DNA of 64,000 bases. Origin: an uncultured Flavobacteriaceae bacterium. GTDB taxonomy: Bacteria > Bacteroidota > Bacteroidia > Flavobacteriales > Flavobacteriaceae. The notes beneath the pieces are model-generated. The model was not told the origin of the DNA. It saw nothing but the letters and a program-made list of their open reading frames with translations, and searched no databases. Below, in pieces: positions 28,131 through 35,658 of this stretch (positions are counted from its first letter, which is position 1; every line of letters starts with the position of its first letter). The translations under genes and the position numbers were made by a program. The stretch is from NCBI GenBank assembly GCA_947497145.1, contig CANMFQ010000005.1, positions 1-64,000 on the forward strand, in the 5' to 3' direction.

Positions 28131-28231
28131 GCATTTTTATTGCTTAAAAGTTACAACATTTGGGAGATAACCCCTTAACTATAAGTATTTCGAAGTTCAC
28201 TTCGAGCGAATATAGCACTAGTAGGCAAGTT

Positions 28232-28996
28232 ATGAATAAAAAAAGAATCTTACTTAAAATTGGCTCCAATACGCTAACCAAAGAAACCAATCAGATTTCT
28301 AGGGGCAAAATTGAAGACATCGGCAGGCAAATAGCCAAGCTAAATAGCCATTATGAGTTCATTATTGTGAGTTCTGGAGCAATTGCTGCCGCCAAGCAAT
28401 TTGTTAAACTAGAACATAATGGTGAAGAAATCAATGTAAAACAAGCACTAGCAGCTATCGGCCAACCCCATTTAATGCGCATTTTTCAAGAGAATTTTAG
28501 AGAGCTAGGCTTATTCACTTCACAGTGTTTATTGTCGTATGCTGATTTTGAAAAACCCGAATCACAAGAAAACATTAAGAATACTATTAATGTTTTGGTG
28601 GCTAATAATTTCATCCCCATTATCAATGAAAATGACACAGTGTCTACTGATGAAATACAATTTGGAGACAATGACAAGTTAGCTGCTTTAACAGCTGCCC
28701 TATTAAAAGCCGATTTACTGGTAATTGCAACCAATACAGATGGCATTTATACCAAGGCCTCAATAAAAGATGATGCGCCAATTACCATTGCTTCTGTCTC
28801 TGATATTAGTGTATTGGAAAAAGAAATTAGTTTAGAAAAATCTTCTCATGGTACAGGGGGAATGCAATCAAAAATAGAAGCAGCAACCATAGCACAAAAA
28901 GCAGCAATCGAAACACGTATTGTAAACGGCTTAAAAGACAATTTTATAATTGATGCCCTAAGCGGCATTTTAGAACACACCAAAATAACAGTATGA
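28232..28996 (+). CDS. proB: Glutamate 5-kinase
   Basis: A 254-residue amino-acid kinase phosphorylating glutamate for proline synthesis. Family blocks are ILLKIGSNTLT, IVSSGAIAAAKQ, INENDTVSTDEIQFGDND and GTGGMQSKIEAA. A longer frame from 28160 exists, but its first 24 residues do not resemble the family, so the ATG at 28232 is chosen. It lacks the C-terminal PUA domain of the longer enzymes, placing it in the short class. Its stop overlaps the argF' start by 4 bp (ATGA). Confidence 0.94.
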   Translation: MNKKRILLKIGSNTLTKETNQISRGKIEDIGRQIAKLNSHYEFIIVSSGAIAAAKQFVKLEHNGEEINVKQALAAIGQPHLMRIFQENFRELGLFTSQCLLSYADFEKPESQENIKNTINVLVANNFIPIINENDTVSTDEIQFGDNDKLAALTAALLKADLLVIATNTDGIYTKASIKDDAPITIASVSDISVLEKEISLEKSSHGTGGMQSKIEAATIAQKAAIETRIVNGLKDNFIIDALSGILEHTKITV

Positions 28997-29931
28997 AGCA
29001 CTATTTATCTATAAACGATATAGACACCCTTAGCGATTGGGTATCAGCAGCCAGAAAGCTAAAAGAAAATCCAAAAAAATTTAAAACATTAGGGCAAGAC
29101 AAAACAATTTGCCTCTTGTTTTTTAACAATAGCCTTCGCACCCGCTTAAGCACACAAAAAGCAGCTATGAATCTTGGCATGGAAGTCATGGTTATGAACT
29201 TCGGCAGTGAGGGCTGGGCGCTTGAATATGGAGATGGCACCCTTATGAATAAAGGTACCTCTGAGCATATTAAAGAAGCGGCGATGGTGGTTTCACAGTT
29301 CTGTGACATTGTTGCTATTAGGGCTTTTGCTTCTTTAACCGATAAAGAAAAAGACGAAGCTGAAGTTGTGCTCAACGGATTTAAAAAATACGCTTCAGTA
29401 CCGGTAGTGAATATGGAAAGCTCCGTGGGTCATCCATTACAAGCCCTTGCTGACGCCATTACTTTGAATGAGCAAAACGCCAAAAAACGACCTAAAGTAG
29501 TACTTTCATGGGCGCCACACCCAAAAGCATTACCCCATGCAGTAGCCAACTCCTTTGTGCAGATGATGAAATTGCAAGATGCTGATTTTGTTATAACACA
29601 TCCCGAAGGATATGAGCTAAACACCCAAATCACAGCAGGTGTAACAATTGAACATGACCAAAAAAAAGCCTGTGAGCATGCCGATTTTATTTACGTTAAA
29701 AACTGGAGCAGCTATACCGATTACGGCCAAATAAAAAATGAGGATGCTAACTGGATGATGACCAAAGAAAAATTAGGCAAGGCGAAATTTATGCATTGTT
29801 TGCCCGTTCGTAGAAATGTAGTGGTTGAAGATGCTGTATTAGACAGTAAGCAATCGCTCGTTATTGAGCAGGCTAATAATAGAACCTATGCAGCCCAAAT
29901 TGTATTAAAAAAAATAGTAGAAGCCCTTTAA
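28993..29931 (+). CDS. argF': N-succinylornithine/N-acetylornithine carbamoyltransferase (ArgF')
   Basis: A 312-residue transcarbamylase of the branch that uses N-acylated ornithine. The carbamoyl-phosphate site is FNNSLRTRLSTQKAAMN in place of the usual STRT, with HCLPVRR near the end. The specificity residue at position 90 is Ser (NKGTSEHIKEA). The Bacteroides fragilis succinyl enzyme has Pro90, and the Xanthomonas acetyl enzyme has Glu92 at the same place; published mutants of that Glu to Ser, Pro, Ala or Val switch to succinylornithine. Ser90 therefore favours N-succinylornithine. It overlaps proB by 4 bp. No plain ornithine transcarbamylase is present. Confidence 0.93.
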   Translation: MKHYLSINDIDTLSDWVSAARKLKENPKKFKTLGQDKTICLLFFNNSLRTRLSTQKAAMNLGMEVMVMNFGSEGWALEYGDGTLMNKGTSEHIKEAAMVVSQFCDIVAIRAFASLTDKEKDEAEVVLNGFKKYASVPVVNMESSVGHPLQALADAITLNEQNAKKRPKVVLSWAPHPKALPHAVANSFVQMMKLQDADFVITHPEGYELNTQITAGVTIEHDQKKACEHADFIYVKNWSSYTDYGQIKNEDANWMMTKEKLGKAKFMHCLPVRRNVVVEDAVLDSKQSLVIEQANNRTYAAQIVLKKIVEAL

Positions 29932-29984
29932 CCCCTTTTTCTAGTTCGTAGTTTAGACGAAGGTTTAATTTAAAATGTATACGT

Positions 29985-30758
29985 GTGCAATTATCAATTA
30001 TAAAAATAGGCGGAAATGTTATTGAAAATAAGACAGAACTCGCTAAGTTTCTCAACTTATTTTCTAAGATAAAAGGAGCTAAAATTTTAGTTCACGGAGG
30101 TGGTAAATTAGCAACGCAACTCGCCACAAAAATGGGCATGGAATCGAAAATGGTTGGAGGTCGAAGAATTACTGATACTGACACCCTTGAAATCATCACC
30201 ATGGTTTACGCTGGGCTAACCAACAAAAATATTGTTGCGCAACTACAGGCAAAACAATGTAATGCCATTGGCCTCAGTGGTACTGATGGCGATGCTATTC
30301 AGGCACATAAACGCCCCGTAAAAGATATTGACTATGGCTTTGTAGGTGATGTTGATGGTGTTAACAACGATTTACTTTCAACATTATTAGAAGCAGGCTT
30401 AACACCTGTTTTTTGTGCCATGACCCATGATGGCAAAGGACAATTATTAAATACCAATGCAGATACCATTGCGTCTGAATTGGCTATTGCCATGAGCAAA
30501 AACTATGACACTACGCTCTACTACTGTTTTGAAAAAAAGGGCGTATTATTAGACATTAATGACGAAACATCGGTAGTGCAGCAAATAGACACTAAAAAAT
30601 ATGCCCAATTATTAAACGATGGTGTTATCGCAGATGGTATGCTTCCTAAACTAGAAAATTGCTTTCATGCTCTTCAAAACAAGGTAACCAAAGTGTGCCT
30701 AGGAGATATGGAAATGCTCGCACCAACTACTAAATTATTTACAACCCTAAGCTTGTAA
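29985..30758 (+). CDS. argB: N-acylglutamate kinase
   Basis: A 257-residue amino-acid kinase phosphorylating N-acylglutamate. It has IIKIGGNVIENK at the start, VHGGGKLATQLATKMG, GLSGTDGDAI and INNDGxxx-type NTNADTIASELA. The start is GTG at 29985; the nearby ATG at 29975 is out of frame. Its C-terminus ends LFTTLSL, and argE begins 2 bp after its stop. Arginine feedback inhibition needs an N-terminal helix in long ArgB enzymes, which this protein lacks, so control may rest on the leader peptide. Confidence 0.93.
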   Translation: MQLSIIKIGGNVIENKTELAKFLNLFSKIKGAKILVHGGGKLATQLATKMGMESKMVGGRRITDTDTLEIITMVYAGLTNKNIVAQLQAKQCNAIGLSGTDGDAIQAHKRPVKDIDYGFVGDVDGVNNDLLSTLLEAGLTPVFCAMTHDGKGQLLNTNADTIASELAIAMSKNYDTTLYYCFEKKGVLLDINDETSVVQQIDTKKYAQLLNDGVIADGMLPKLENCFHALQNKVTKVCLGDMEMLAPTTKLFTTLSL

Positions 30759-30760
30759 CC

Positions 30761-31825
30761 ATGCAACAACAAGAACTCACAGCAAAAGCAATTGATTTAT
30801 TACAGCAATTGATTCAAATTCCATCTTTTTCAAAAGAAGAAGATAAAACAGCCGATGCCATAGAAGATTGGTTTAGGTTTTTCAACATCCCTTTTACTCG
30901 AACAAATAATAATGTTTATGCTAAAAACAAATTTTGGGATGACACCAAACCTACCCTCCTATTAAACTCACATCATGATACTGTAAAGCCAAATAAAGCG
31001 TATACCAAAGACCCATTTAATGCACATATTGAAGATGGTAAATTGTACGGTTTAGGCAGTAATGATGCTGGCGGCTGTTTAGTTTCTCTTTTAGCTACTT
31101 TCACACACTTTTATGCGCTTGAAAATAGTAGTCACAACATACTCATGGTAGCTTCAGCTGAAGAAGAAAATGCTGGTGAAAATAGCTTGCGCGGCTTGCT
31201 TCCTAGTTTACCAAAAATTGATGTCGCAATTGTAGGAGAACCCACACTAATGCAGCTTGCCATTGCCGAAAAAGGCCTAGTGGTCTTTGATGCAGTCGTA
31301 AAAGGCACACCTTCTCATGCTGCGCATCCTAACGATAATAACGCCATTTACAATACCATTGCAGTTTTAGAATGGTTTAAAAATTACACCTTTAAAAAAA
31401 CATCCGAAGCACTTGGTGATGTTAAAATGACGGTTACCCAAATTAATGCTGGCACACAGCATAATGTTGTACCATCACAAGTAGATTTGGTCATTGATGT
31501 TCGTGTAAACGACGCTTATACGAATAAAGAAATTGCAACACTATTAAAAGCAGAAGCGCCTTGCGAAATACAAGAAAGAGGTCTCAAACTCAACTCATCA
31601 AAGATTGACAAAAATCACGCCTTAGTGCAGGCAGGTATTGCATTAGGACGAGAAACCTACGGCTCACCAACACTATCAGACCAGGCTGCGCTAAGCTGCC
31701 AGTCGTTAAAATTAGGCCCAGGAGACAGTACCCGCTCTCACTCGGCAAATGAGTACATTTACGTTCACGAAATTGAAGAAGGAATAGATTTATACATCAA
31801 AATTCTATCTGGTTTTTTACTATAA
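30761..31825 (+). CDS. argE: N-acyl-ornithine/citrulline deacylase, M20 family
   Basis: A 354-residue M20-family metallohydrolase. Metal-binding motifs are LLNSHHDTVKP (His, Asp), GSNDAGGC (Asp), ASAEEENAGE (Glu-Glu) and VGEPT. In the ArgF' pathway it removes the acyl group from N-acylcitrulline to give citrulline for ArgG, rather than acting on ornithine. It starts 2 bp after argB, so it is tightly coupled. A short gap with a weak hairpin (CAGCA...TGCTG, near 31840-31872) separates it from argH. Confidence 0.92.
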   Translation: MQQQELTAKAIDLLQQLIQIPSFSKEEDKTADAIEDWFRFFNIPFTRTNNNVYAKNKFWDDTKPTLLLNSHHDTVKPNKAYTKDPFNAHIEDGKLYGLGSNDAGGCLVSLLATFTHFYALENSSHNILMVASAEEENAGENSLRGLLPSLPKIDVAIVGEPTLMQLAIAEKGLVVFDAVVKGTPSHAAHPNDNNAIYNTIAVLEWFKNYTFKKTSEALGDVKMTVTQINAGTQHNVVPSQVDLVIDVRVNDAYTNKEIATLLKAEAPCEIQERGLKLNSSKIDKNHALVQAGIALGRETYGSPTLSDQAALSCQSLKLGPGDSTRSHSANEYIYVHEIEEGIDLYIKILSGFLL

Positions 31826-31889
31826 CACAAACATATCACCAGCATACTATAATATAAATAGTCTGCTGTTAATCACTAATAGAACACAT

Positions 31890-33170
31890 ATGAAACTCTG
31901 GGATAAAGGTTTTAGTACCGATAAAAAAATAGACATTTTCACGGTTGGCAACGATAGAGCGTTAGACCTTCACCTTGCTAAATATGATGTAATTGCCTCT
32001 AAAGCACACGCCAAAATGCTAGGCGAAATCAACCTCCTAACAGCAGCAGAAACAGATGCGCTAATACGTGAACTAAATGCCATTGGAGAAAGCATTGAAA
32101 ACAATACGTTTACCATTGAAGATTCATTTGAAGATATGCATTCTAAAATTGAGTATCTACTTATTGAAAAATTAGGTGATACGGGCAAAAAAATACATAC
32201 AGCGCGGTCAAGAAACGACCAAGTTTTAGTAGCAATGCACTTATATCTTAAAGATGAATTAAACCAAATAAAAGCACAAACCACAGAACTCTTCAATTTA
32301 CTCATTGATTTAGCCGAAAAGCACAAGGCCGTTTTACTACCCGGTTATACGCACTTACAAATTGCTATGCCCTCTTCTTTTGGCTTATGGTTTTCTGCCT
32401 ATGCAGAGAGTTTAATTGACGATTTATATTTTATTGAAGCAGCCTATAAAGTAGCTGACCAAAACCCCTTAGGCAGTGCTGCTGGTTATGGCAGTTCATT
32501 TCCTATAAACCGAACCTATACTACTGAAGAAATGAACTTTGCCTCAATGAAATATAATGTTGTAGCCGCCCAAATGGGAAGAGGAAAGGTAGAAAAAGCT
32601 ACGGCTTTTGGTATGGCAAATATAGCCGCAACCCTATCAAAAATGGCTATGGATATCTGTTTGTACATGAGCCAGAACTTTAATTTTGTATCGTTTCCTG
32701 ATGCCTTAACTACGGGTAGTAGTATTATGCCGCACAAAAAGAATCCTGATGTTTTTGAATTGGTACGGGGTAAATGCAATAATCTACAGGCCATACCTAA
32801 TCAATTAACTATGGTCATTAACAATTTACCAAGTGGGTATCATCGTGATTTGCAATTGGTAAAAGAAATTATTGTACCCGCTATTCAAGATATGAAAGCG
32901 TGCTTGGAAATTCTCACCTTTAGTTTAAAAGAAATTCGCATTAATGAAAGTATCTTAGAAGACCCAAAATATGATTATCTGTTTAGCGTAGATACCTTGA
33001 ATGAATTGGTTTTATCGGGTATACCATTTAGAGATGCGTACAAAAAAATGGGGCAAGAAATTCAGGAAGGTACTTTTAGTCCCAAACGCGATATTAAACA
33101 TACCCACGAAGGAAGCTTAGGCAACCTTTGCTTAGACCAAATTAAAGCAAAAATGGATACCATACGGTAA
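31890..33170 (+). CDS. argH: Argininosuccinate lyase
   Basis: A 426-residue fumarase-superfamily enzyme releasing arginine and fumarate, the last pathway step. The signature loop is TTGSSIMPHKKNPDVFELVRG, with upstream blocks EDMHSKIE, HTARSRNDQV and LPGYTHLQIAMPSSFG. It is slightly shorter than the roughly 460-residue family norm, trimmed at the C-terminus. It is the last gene of the operon. Confidence 0.95.
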   Translation: MKLWDKGFSTDKKIDIFTVGNDRALDLHLAKYDVIASKAHAKMLGEINLLTAAETDALIRELNAIGESIENNTFTIEDSFEDMHSKIEYLLIEKLGDTGKKIHTARSRNDQVLVAMHLYLKDELNQIKAQTTELFNLLIDLAEKHKAVLLPGYTHLQIAMPSSFGLWFSAYAESLIDDLYFIEAAYKVADQNPLGSAAGYGSSFPINRTYTTEEMNFASMKYNVVAAQMGRGKVEKATAFGMANIAATLSKMAMDICLYMSQNFNFVSFPDALTTGSSIMPHKKNPDVFELVRGKCNNLQAIPNQLTMVINNLPSGYHRDLQLVKEIIVPAIQDMKACLEILTFSLKEIRINESILEDPKYDYLFSVDTLNELVLSGIPFRDAYKKMGQEIQEGTFSPKRDIKHTHEGSLGNLCLDQIKAKMDTIR

Positions 33171-33307
33171 GTATCAAAGATGAATCTAAGCGCTTGCTAA
33201 AACTTTGAATACGTTTGATAATATTGGGCTTTGTATCAACTAGTGTAAACTTACATTCTTTTGATATTCAAAACATGTTGTATATTGTTGGTACAAAACC
33301 CATTAAA

Positions 33308-33799
33308 ATGAATAAAACAGTACTTATTTTGTGTTTTTTAGCCCTAGGTATTTCATGCAAAGCGCAAAATACATTATCAATTTCTGAAGGTCATGTCTCA
33401 CCCAAAGCAAACCTATCTCAAATTGCTTGGATGGAAGGCCATTGGAAAGGTGAAGCCTTTGGAGGGATAACAGAAGAAATTTGGAGTCCCCCATTGGGAG
33501 AATCAATGCTATTTTCTTTTAAATTGGTTGTTGATAACAAGGTTAATTTCTATGAATTAGGGCATATTCGTAAAATTGGCGAAAGTTTAATTTTCGAGCT
33601 CAAACACTTTGGTCCAGATTTAAAAGGCTGGGAAGAAAAAGAAGAAGTACAGCAATTTAAATTTATTAAGGCTGAAAAAAATAGAATGTATTTTGATGGC
33701 TTTACTTTTGAAAAAGTCTCAGCAAATGAAATTAACATCTACGGCCTCATACATACTGGTGATAATGCTGAAGAGGTAAAATTTAATTACAAAAAATAG
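33308..33799 (+). CDS. Lipoprotein of the DUF6265 type
   Basis: About 163 residues from the ATG at 33308; a longer frame from 33215 adds an implausible N-terminus. The N-terminus is a lipoprotein signal (NKTVLILCFLALGISCK), predicted to be lipidated at the Cys in GISC. The mature part contains ISQIAW-like LSQIAWMEGHWKGEAFGG, EEIWSPPLGESML and a beta-barrel-like repeat pattern matching DUF6265 family proteins as I know them. Function unknown. It is followed by the zinc-ribbon gene 1 bp after its stop. Confidence 0.75.
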   Translation: MNKTVLILCFLALGISCKAQNTLSISEGHVSPKANLSQIAWMEGHWKGEAFGGITEEIWSPPLGESMLFSFKLVVDNKVNFYELGHIRKIGESLIFELKHFGPDLKGWEEKEEVQQFKFIKAEKNRMYFDGFTFEKVSANEINIYGLIHTGDNAEEVKFNYKK

Positions 33800-33800
33800 G

Positions 33801-34154
33801 GTGGTGAAAAAAACTTGTGAAGAATGTGGTGCTGAATTAATGGGGCGAAGTGATAAAAAATTCTGCTCAGACGGATGCCGCAATGCTTTTCACAACAAGA
33901 TTAACCCAAGCAGTAAAAACCTCATTCGAAATATCAATAATCGTTTGCGCAAAAACTATCGTATTTTAGATAGTTTCCCCTTAAAAGATGGTAAAACAAG
34001 AACCACCAAAACCCGTCTATTAAATAAAAATTTTGACTTTGATTTTATCACCAACCTCTACACTACCAAAAAAGGAACAACCTATTATTTTGTTTACGAC
34101 CTAGGCTATTTACCCCTAGACAATGATTATTATATGATTGTAAAGCGGGAATAA
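33801..34154 (+). CDS. Small zinc-ribbon protein
   Basis: A 117-residue protein starting with GTG (33801 or 33804). The N-terminus has a four-Cys zinc ribbon: TCEECG (Cys6, Cys9) and FCSDGCRNAF (Cys22, Cys26), of the DUF2116 type. The rest is basic with a beta-rich end (GTTYYFVYDLGYLPL). It follows the lipoprotein gene by 1 bp, so it is probably cotranscribed with it. Function unknown. Confidence 0.72.
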   Translation: MVKKTCEECGAELMGRSDKKFCSDGCRNAFHNKINPSSKNLIRNINNRLRKNYRILDSFPLKDGKTRTTKTRLLNKNFDFDFITNLYTTKKGTTYYFVYDLGYLPLDNDYYMIVKRE

Positions 34155-34230
34155 CTATTGGGTGCATTTTCAATTTAGATAAAAAAACACCCATTCCTAA
34201 CAGGCGTAACACTTACCCTATAGGTTCCCG

Positions 34231-34283
34231 CTAGCCCCCGAAGGGGGAATTCTCACGGTTGCTATTCCCCCTTCGGGGTTAGT
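34231..34283. repeat. GC-rich stem-loop module, copy 1 of 3
   Basis: GGGGGAA (34243-34249) pairs with TTCCCCC (34265-34271), enclosing TCTCAC-GTTGCT-type sequence, followed by TTCGGGG. The same module recurs at 34404-34445 and 34653-34694. It lies just after the zinc-ribbon gene. The GC richness and palindromy fit intergenic REP-like elements seen in Flavobacteriia genomes. Confidence 0.7.
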
Positions 34284-34448
34284 GGGATGTCCTCCCCGTT
34301 ATCGCAATGTGTGTGTGTTTCTTATTTTATGTGCTTACTCATGTCCACATCCCCGCCGCCATCGCTGCATCTCGCCCATAGCTTGTGCTATGTCGCACCT
34401 TCAAAGGGGGAATTCTCACAGTTGCTGTTCCCCCTTCGGGGGCTAGGG
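34284..34448. repeat. 165-bp direct repeat, copy 1
   Basis: This unit repeats at 34535-34697 with only a 2-bp length change in a GT run and about three substitutions. It contains an ATGTCCTCCCCGTTATCGCA start, a GT run, a CCGCCGCCATCGCTGCATC stretch, and ends in the palindromic module (34406-34434). Its GC content is far above that of its flanks. Short ORFs in it are not genes. Confidence 0.8.
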
Positions 34449-34534
34449 AAATACATTACCCTTTTTTAGCTTTTATTCAGCTGAACCAATGTGGATTACC
34501 TGCACTAATAATTCCCCCTTTGAAGGGGGCTAGG

Positions 34535-34697
34535 GGGATGTCCTCCCCGTTATCGCAATGTGTGTGTTTCTTATTTTATGTGCTTACTCATGTCCACATC
34601 TCCGCCGCCATCGCTGCATCTCGCCCATAGCTTGTGCTATGTCGCCCCTTCAAAGGGGGAATTCTCACAGTTGCTGTTCCCCCTTCGGGGACTAGGG
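34535..34697. repeat. 165-bp direct repeat, copy 2
   Basis: Nearly identical to 34284-34448, offset by 251 bp and ending 10 bp before the stop codon of the CBS-domain gene. It begins just after a third palindrome of the form CCCCCTTTGAAGGGGG (34513-34528). Its terminal stem-loop (34655-34683) may serve as a transcription end for the converging genes. It could be a REP-type or miniature mobile element. Confidence 0.8.
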
Positions 34698-34706
34698 GGA
34701 AAAATA

Positions 34707-35177
34707 CTATTTCCAATTGGCGCCGCTCAGCTTCAATGCCGCGACAACAATATCTTTTCTACTAATTTGTCCTACCAGTAAGCCATCTTTCATTACGGGT
34801 AATCTTCGTCTATTATTCTTATGAAAAACACCAGCCACATCAAAAATACTCATATCATGAGGGATGGTCTCTACATCTTTGGTCATAAATCGCTCGACGC
34901 TTTTATCTAAAATAGGTTGATTAAAATAACGACTTTCTGAAATTTGTTTCATACAATCTGCTTCTGAAATAATACCCACTAAAAAACCATTATTGTCGAG
35001 TACAGGTCCCCCAGAAATATTGTACTTGGTAAACTGCTCCATAACTTCTAAAATAGATTGGTCTGGTGAAAAAGTAATCAGCTTTTTGGTCATGTAATCA
35101 GTAACCAATATGGGTGCATCATATTCTTTTTTCGAAACTGTTTTGGCCCTTGGCCCTTGAAAGCTCTTTATTCCCAT
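34707..35177 (-). CDS. CBS-domain protein
   Basis: A 156-residue cytoplasmic protein made almost entirely of two CBS domains (about 25-80 and 95-150), which bind adenosine nucleotides or related ligands. Typical segments are ILVTDYMTKKLITFSPDQSI, SGGPVLDNNGFLVGIISEAD, MTKDVETIPHDMSI and LPVMKDGLLVGQISRKDIV. There is no catalytic domain. Probably a stress or energy sensor; target unknown. Its 3' end abuts the GC-rich repeat cluster. Confidence 0.9.
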   Translation of the reverse strand: MGIKSFQGPRAKTVSKKEYDAPILVTDYMTKKLITFSPDQSILEVMEQFTKYNISGGPVLDNNGFLVGIISEADCMKQISESRYFNQPILDKSVERFMTKDVETIPHDMSIFDVAGVFHKNNRRRLPVMKDGLLVGQISRKDIVVAALKLSGANWK

Positions 35178-35658
35178 ATTCTTAAAGTTTTAAGGTTAGT
35201 TAGTGCTTGAACGGAAATATCAAAAAACTAAATTCATCTCCTTTTGGCTATTTTCGCCTAACACTAGTTACTAAAGATACAAAAAAAAATCATTGCTTTT
35301 CAACATATTCGACAAACAACCGCTAAAATTCTTATTTATTTTATAAGTAAAATCATGTTAAATTATTTTGCTTTCCGGAGCACCACAATACATAATAGCA
35401 TAAAAGTGGCTATTTTATGATACTTTATAGCCCATTGCGAAATTCATTTACAGCAATCGACTTAAATTTTAATATCTTTATACTCCTGCAACTTTAAAAC
35501 CTGAGTTTTATGGCTTTCTTTTTCCCTATGCCTTCATTAAAAAATCAATCCGCAACTATGATTGTACGAGGATTTTTCGTCTAGGTAAAGAAAAAAATAA
35601 ACTTCCTAAAATTCCCGTATTTAAAAAAAGTAGGCGTACATTCAGTCAACACCTCCCT
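35178..35658. other. Intergenic region between the CBS and M28 genes
   Basis: About 480 bp between divergent genes, AT-rich. It must hold both promoters. A 24-codon ORF from an ATG at 35510 has no support. I see no repeat, RNA gene or strong palindrome. Confidence 0.5.

Noticed and set aside
34287-34781. Short ORFs in the GC-rich repeat cluster
   Set aside because: They repeat because the DNA repeats; low-complexity products with no family match.
35510-35584. 24-codon ORF before the M28 gene as a leader peptide
   Set aside because: No clustered codons and no amino-acid pathway downstream.
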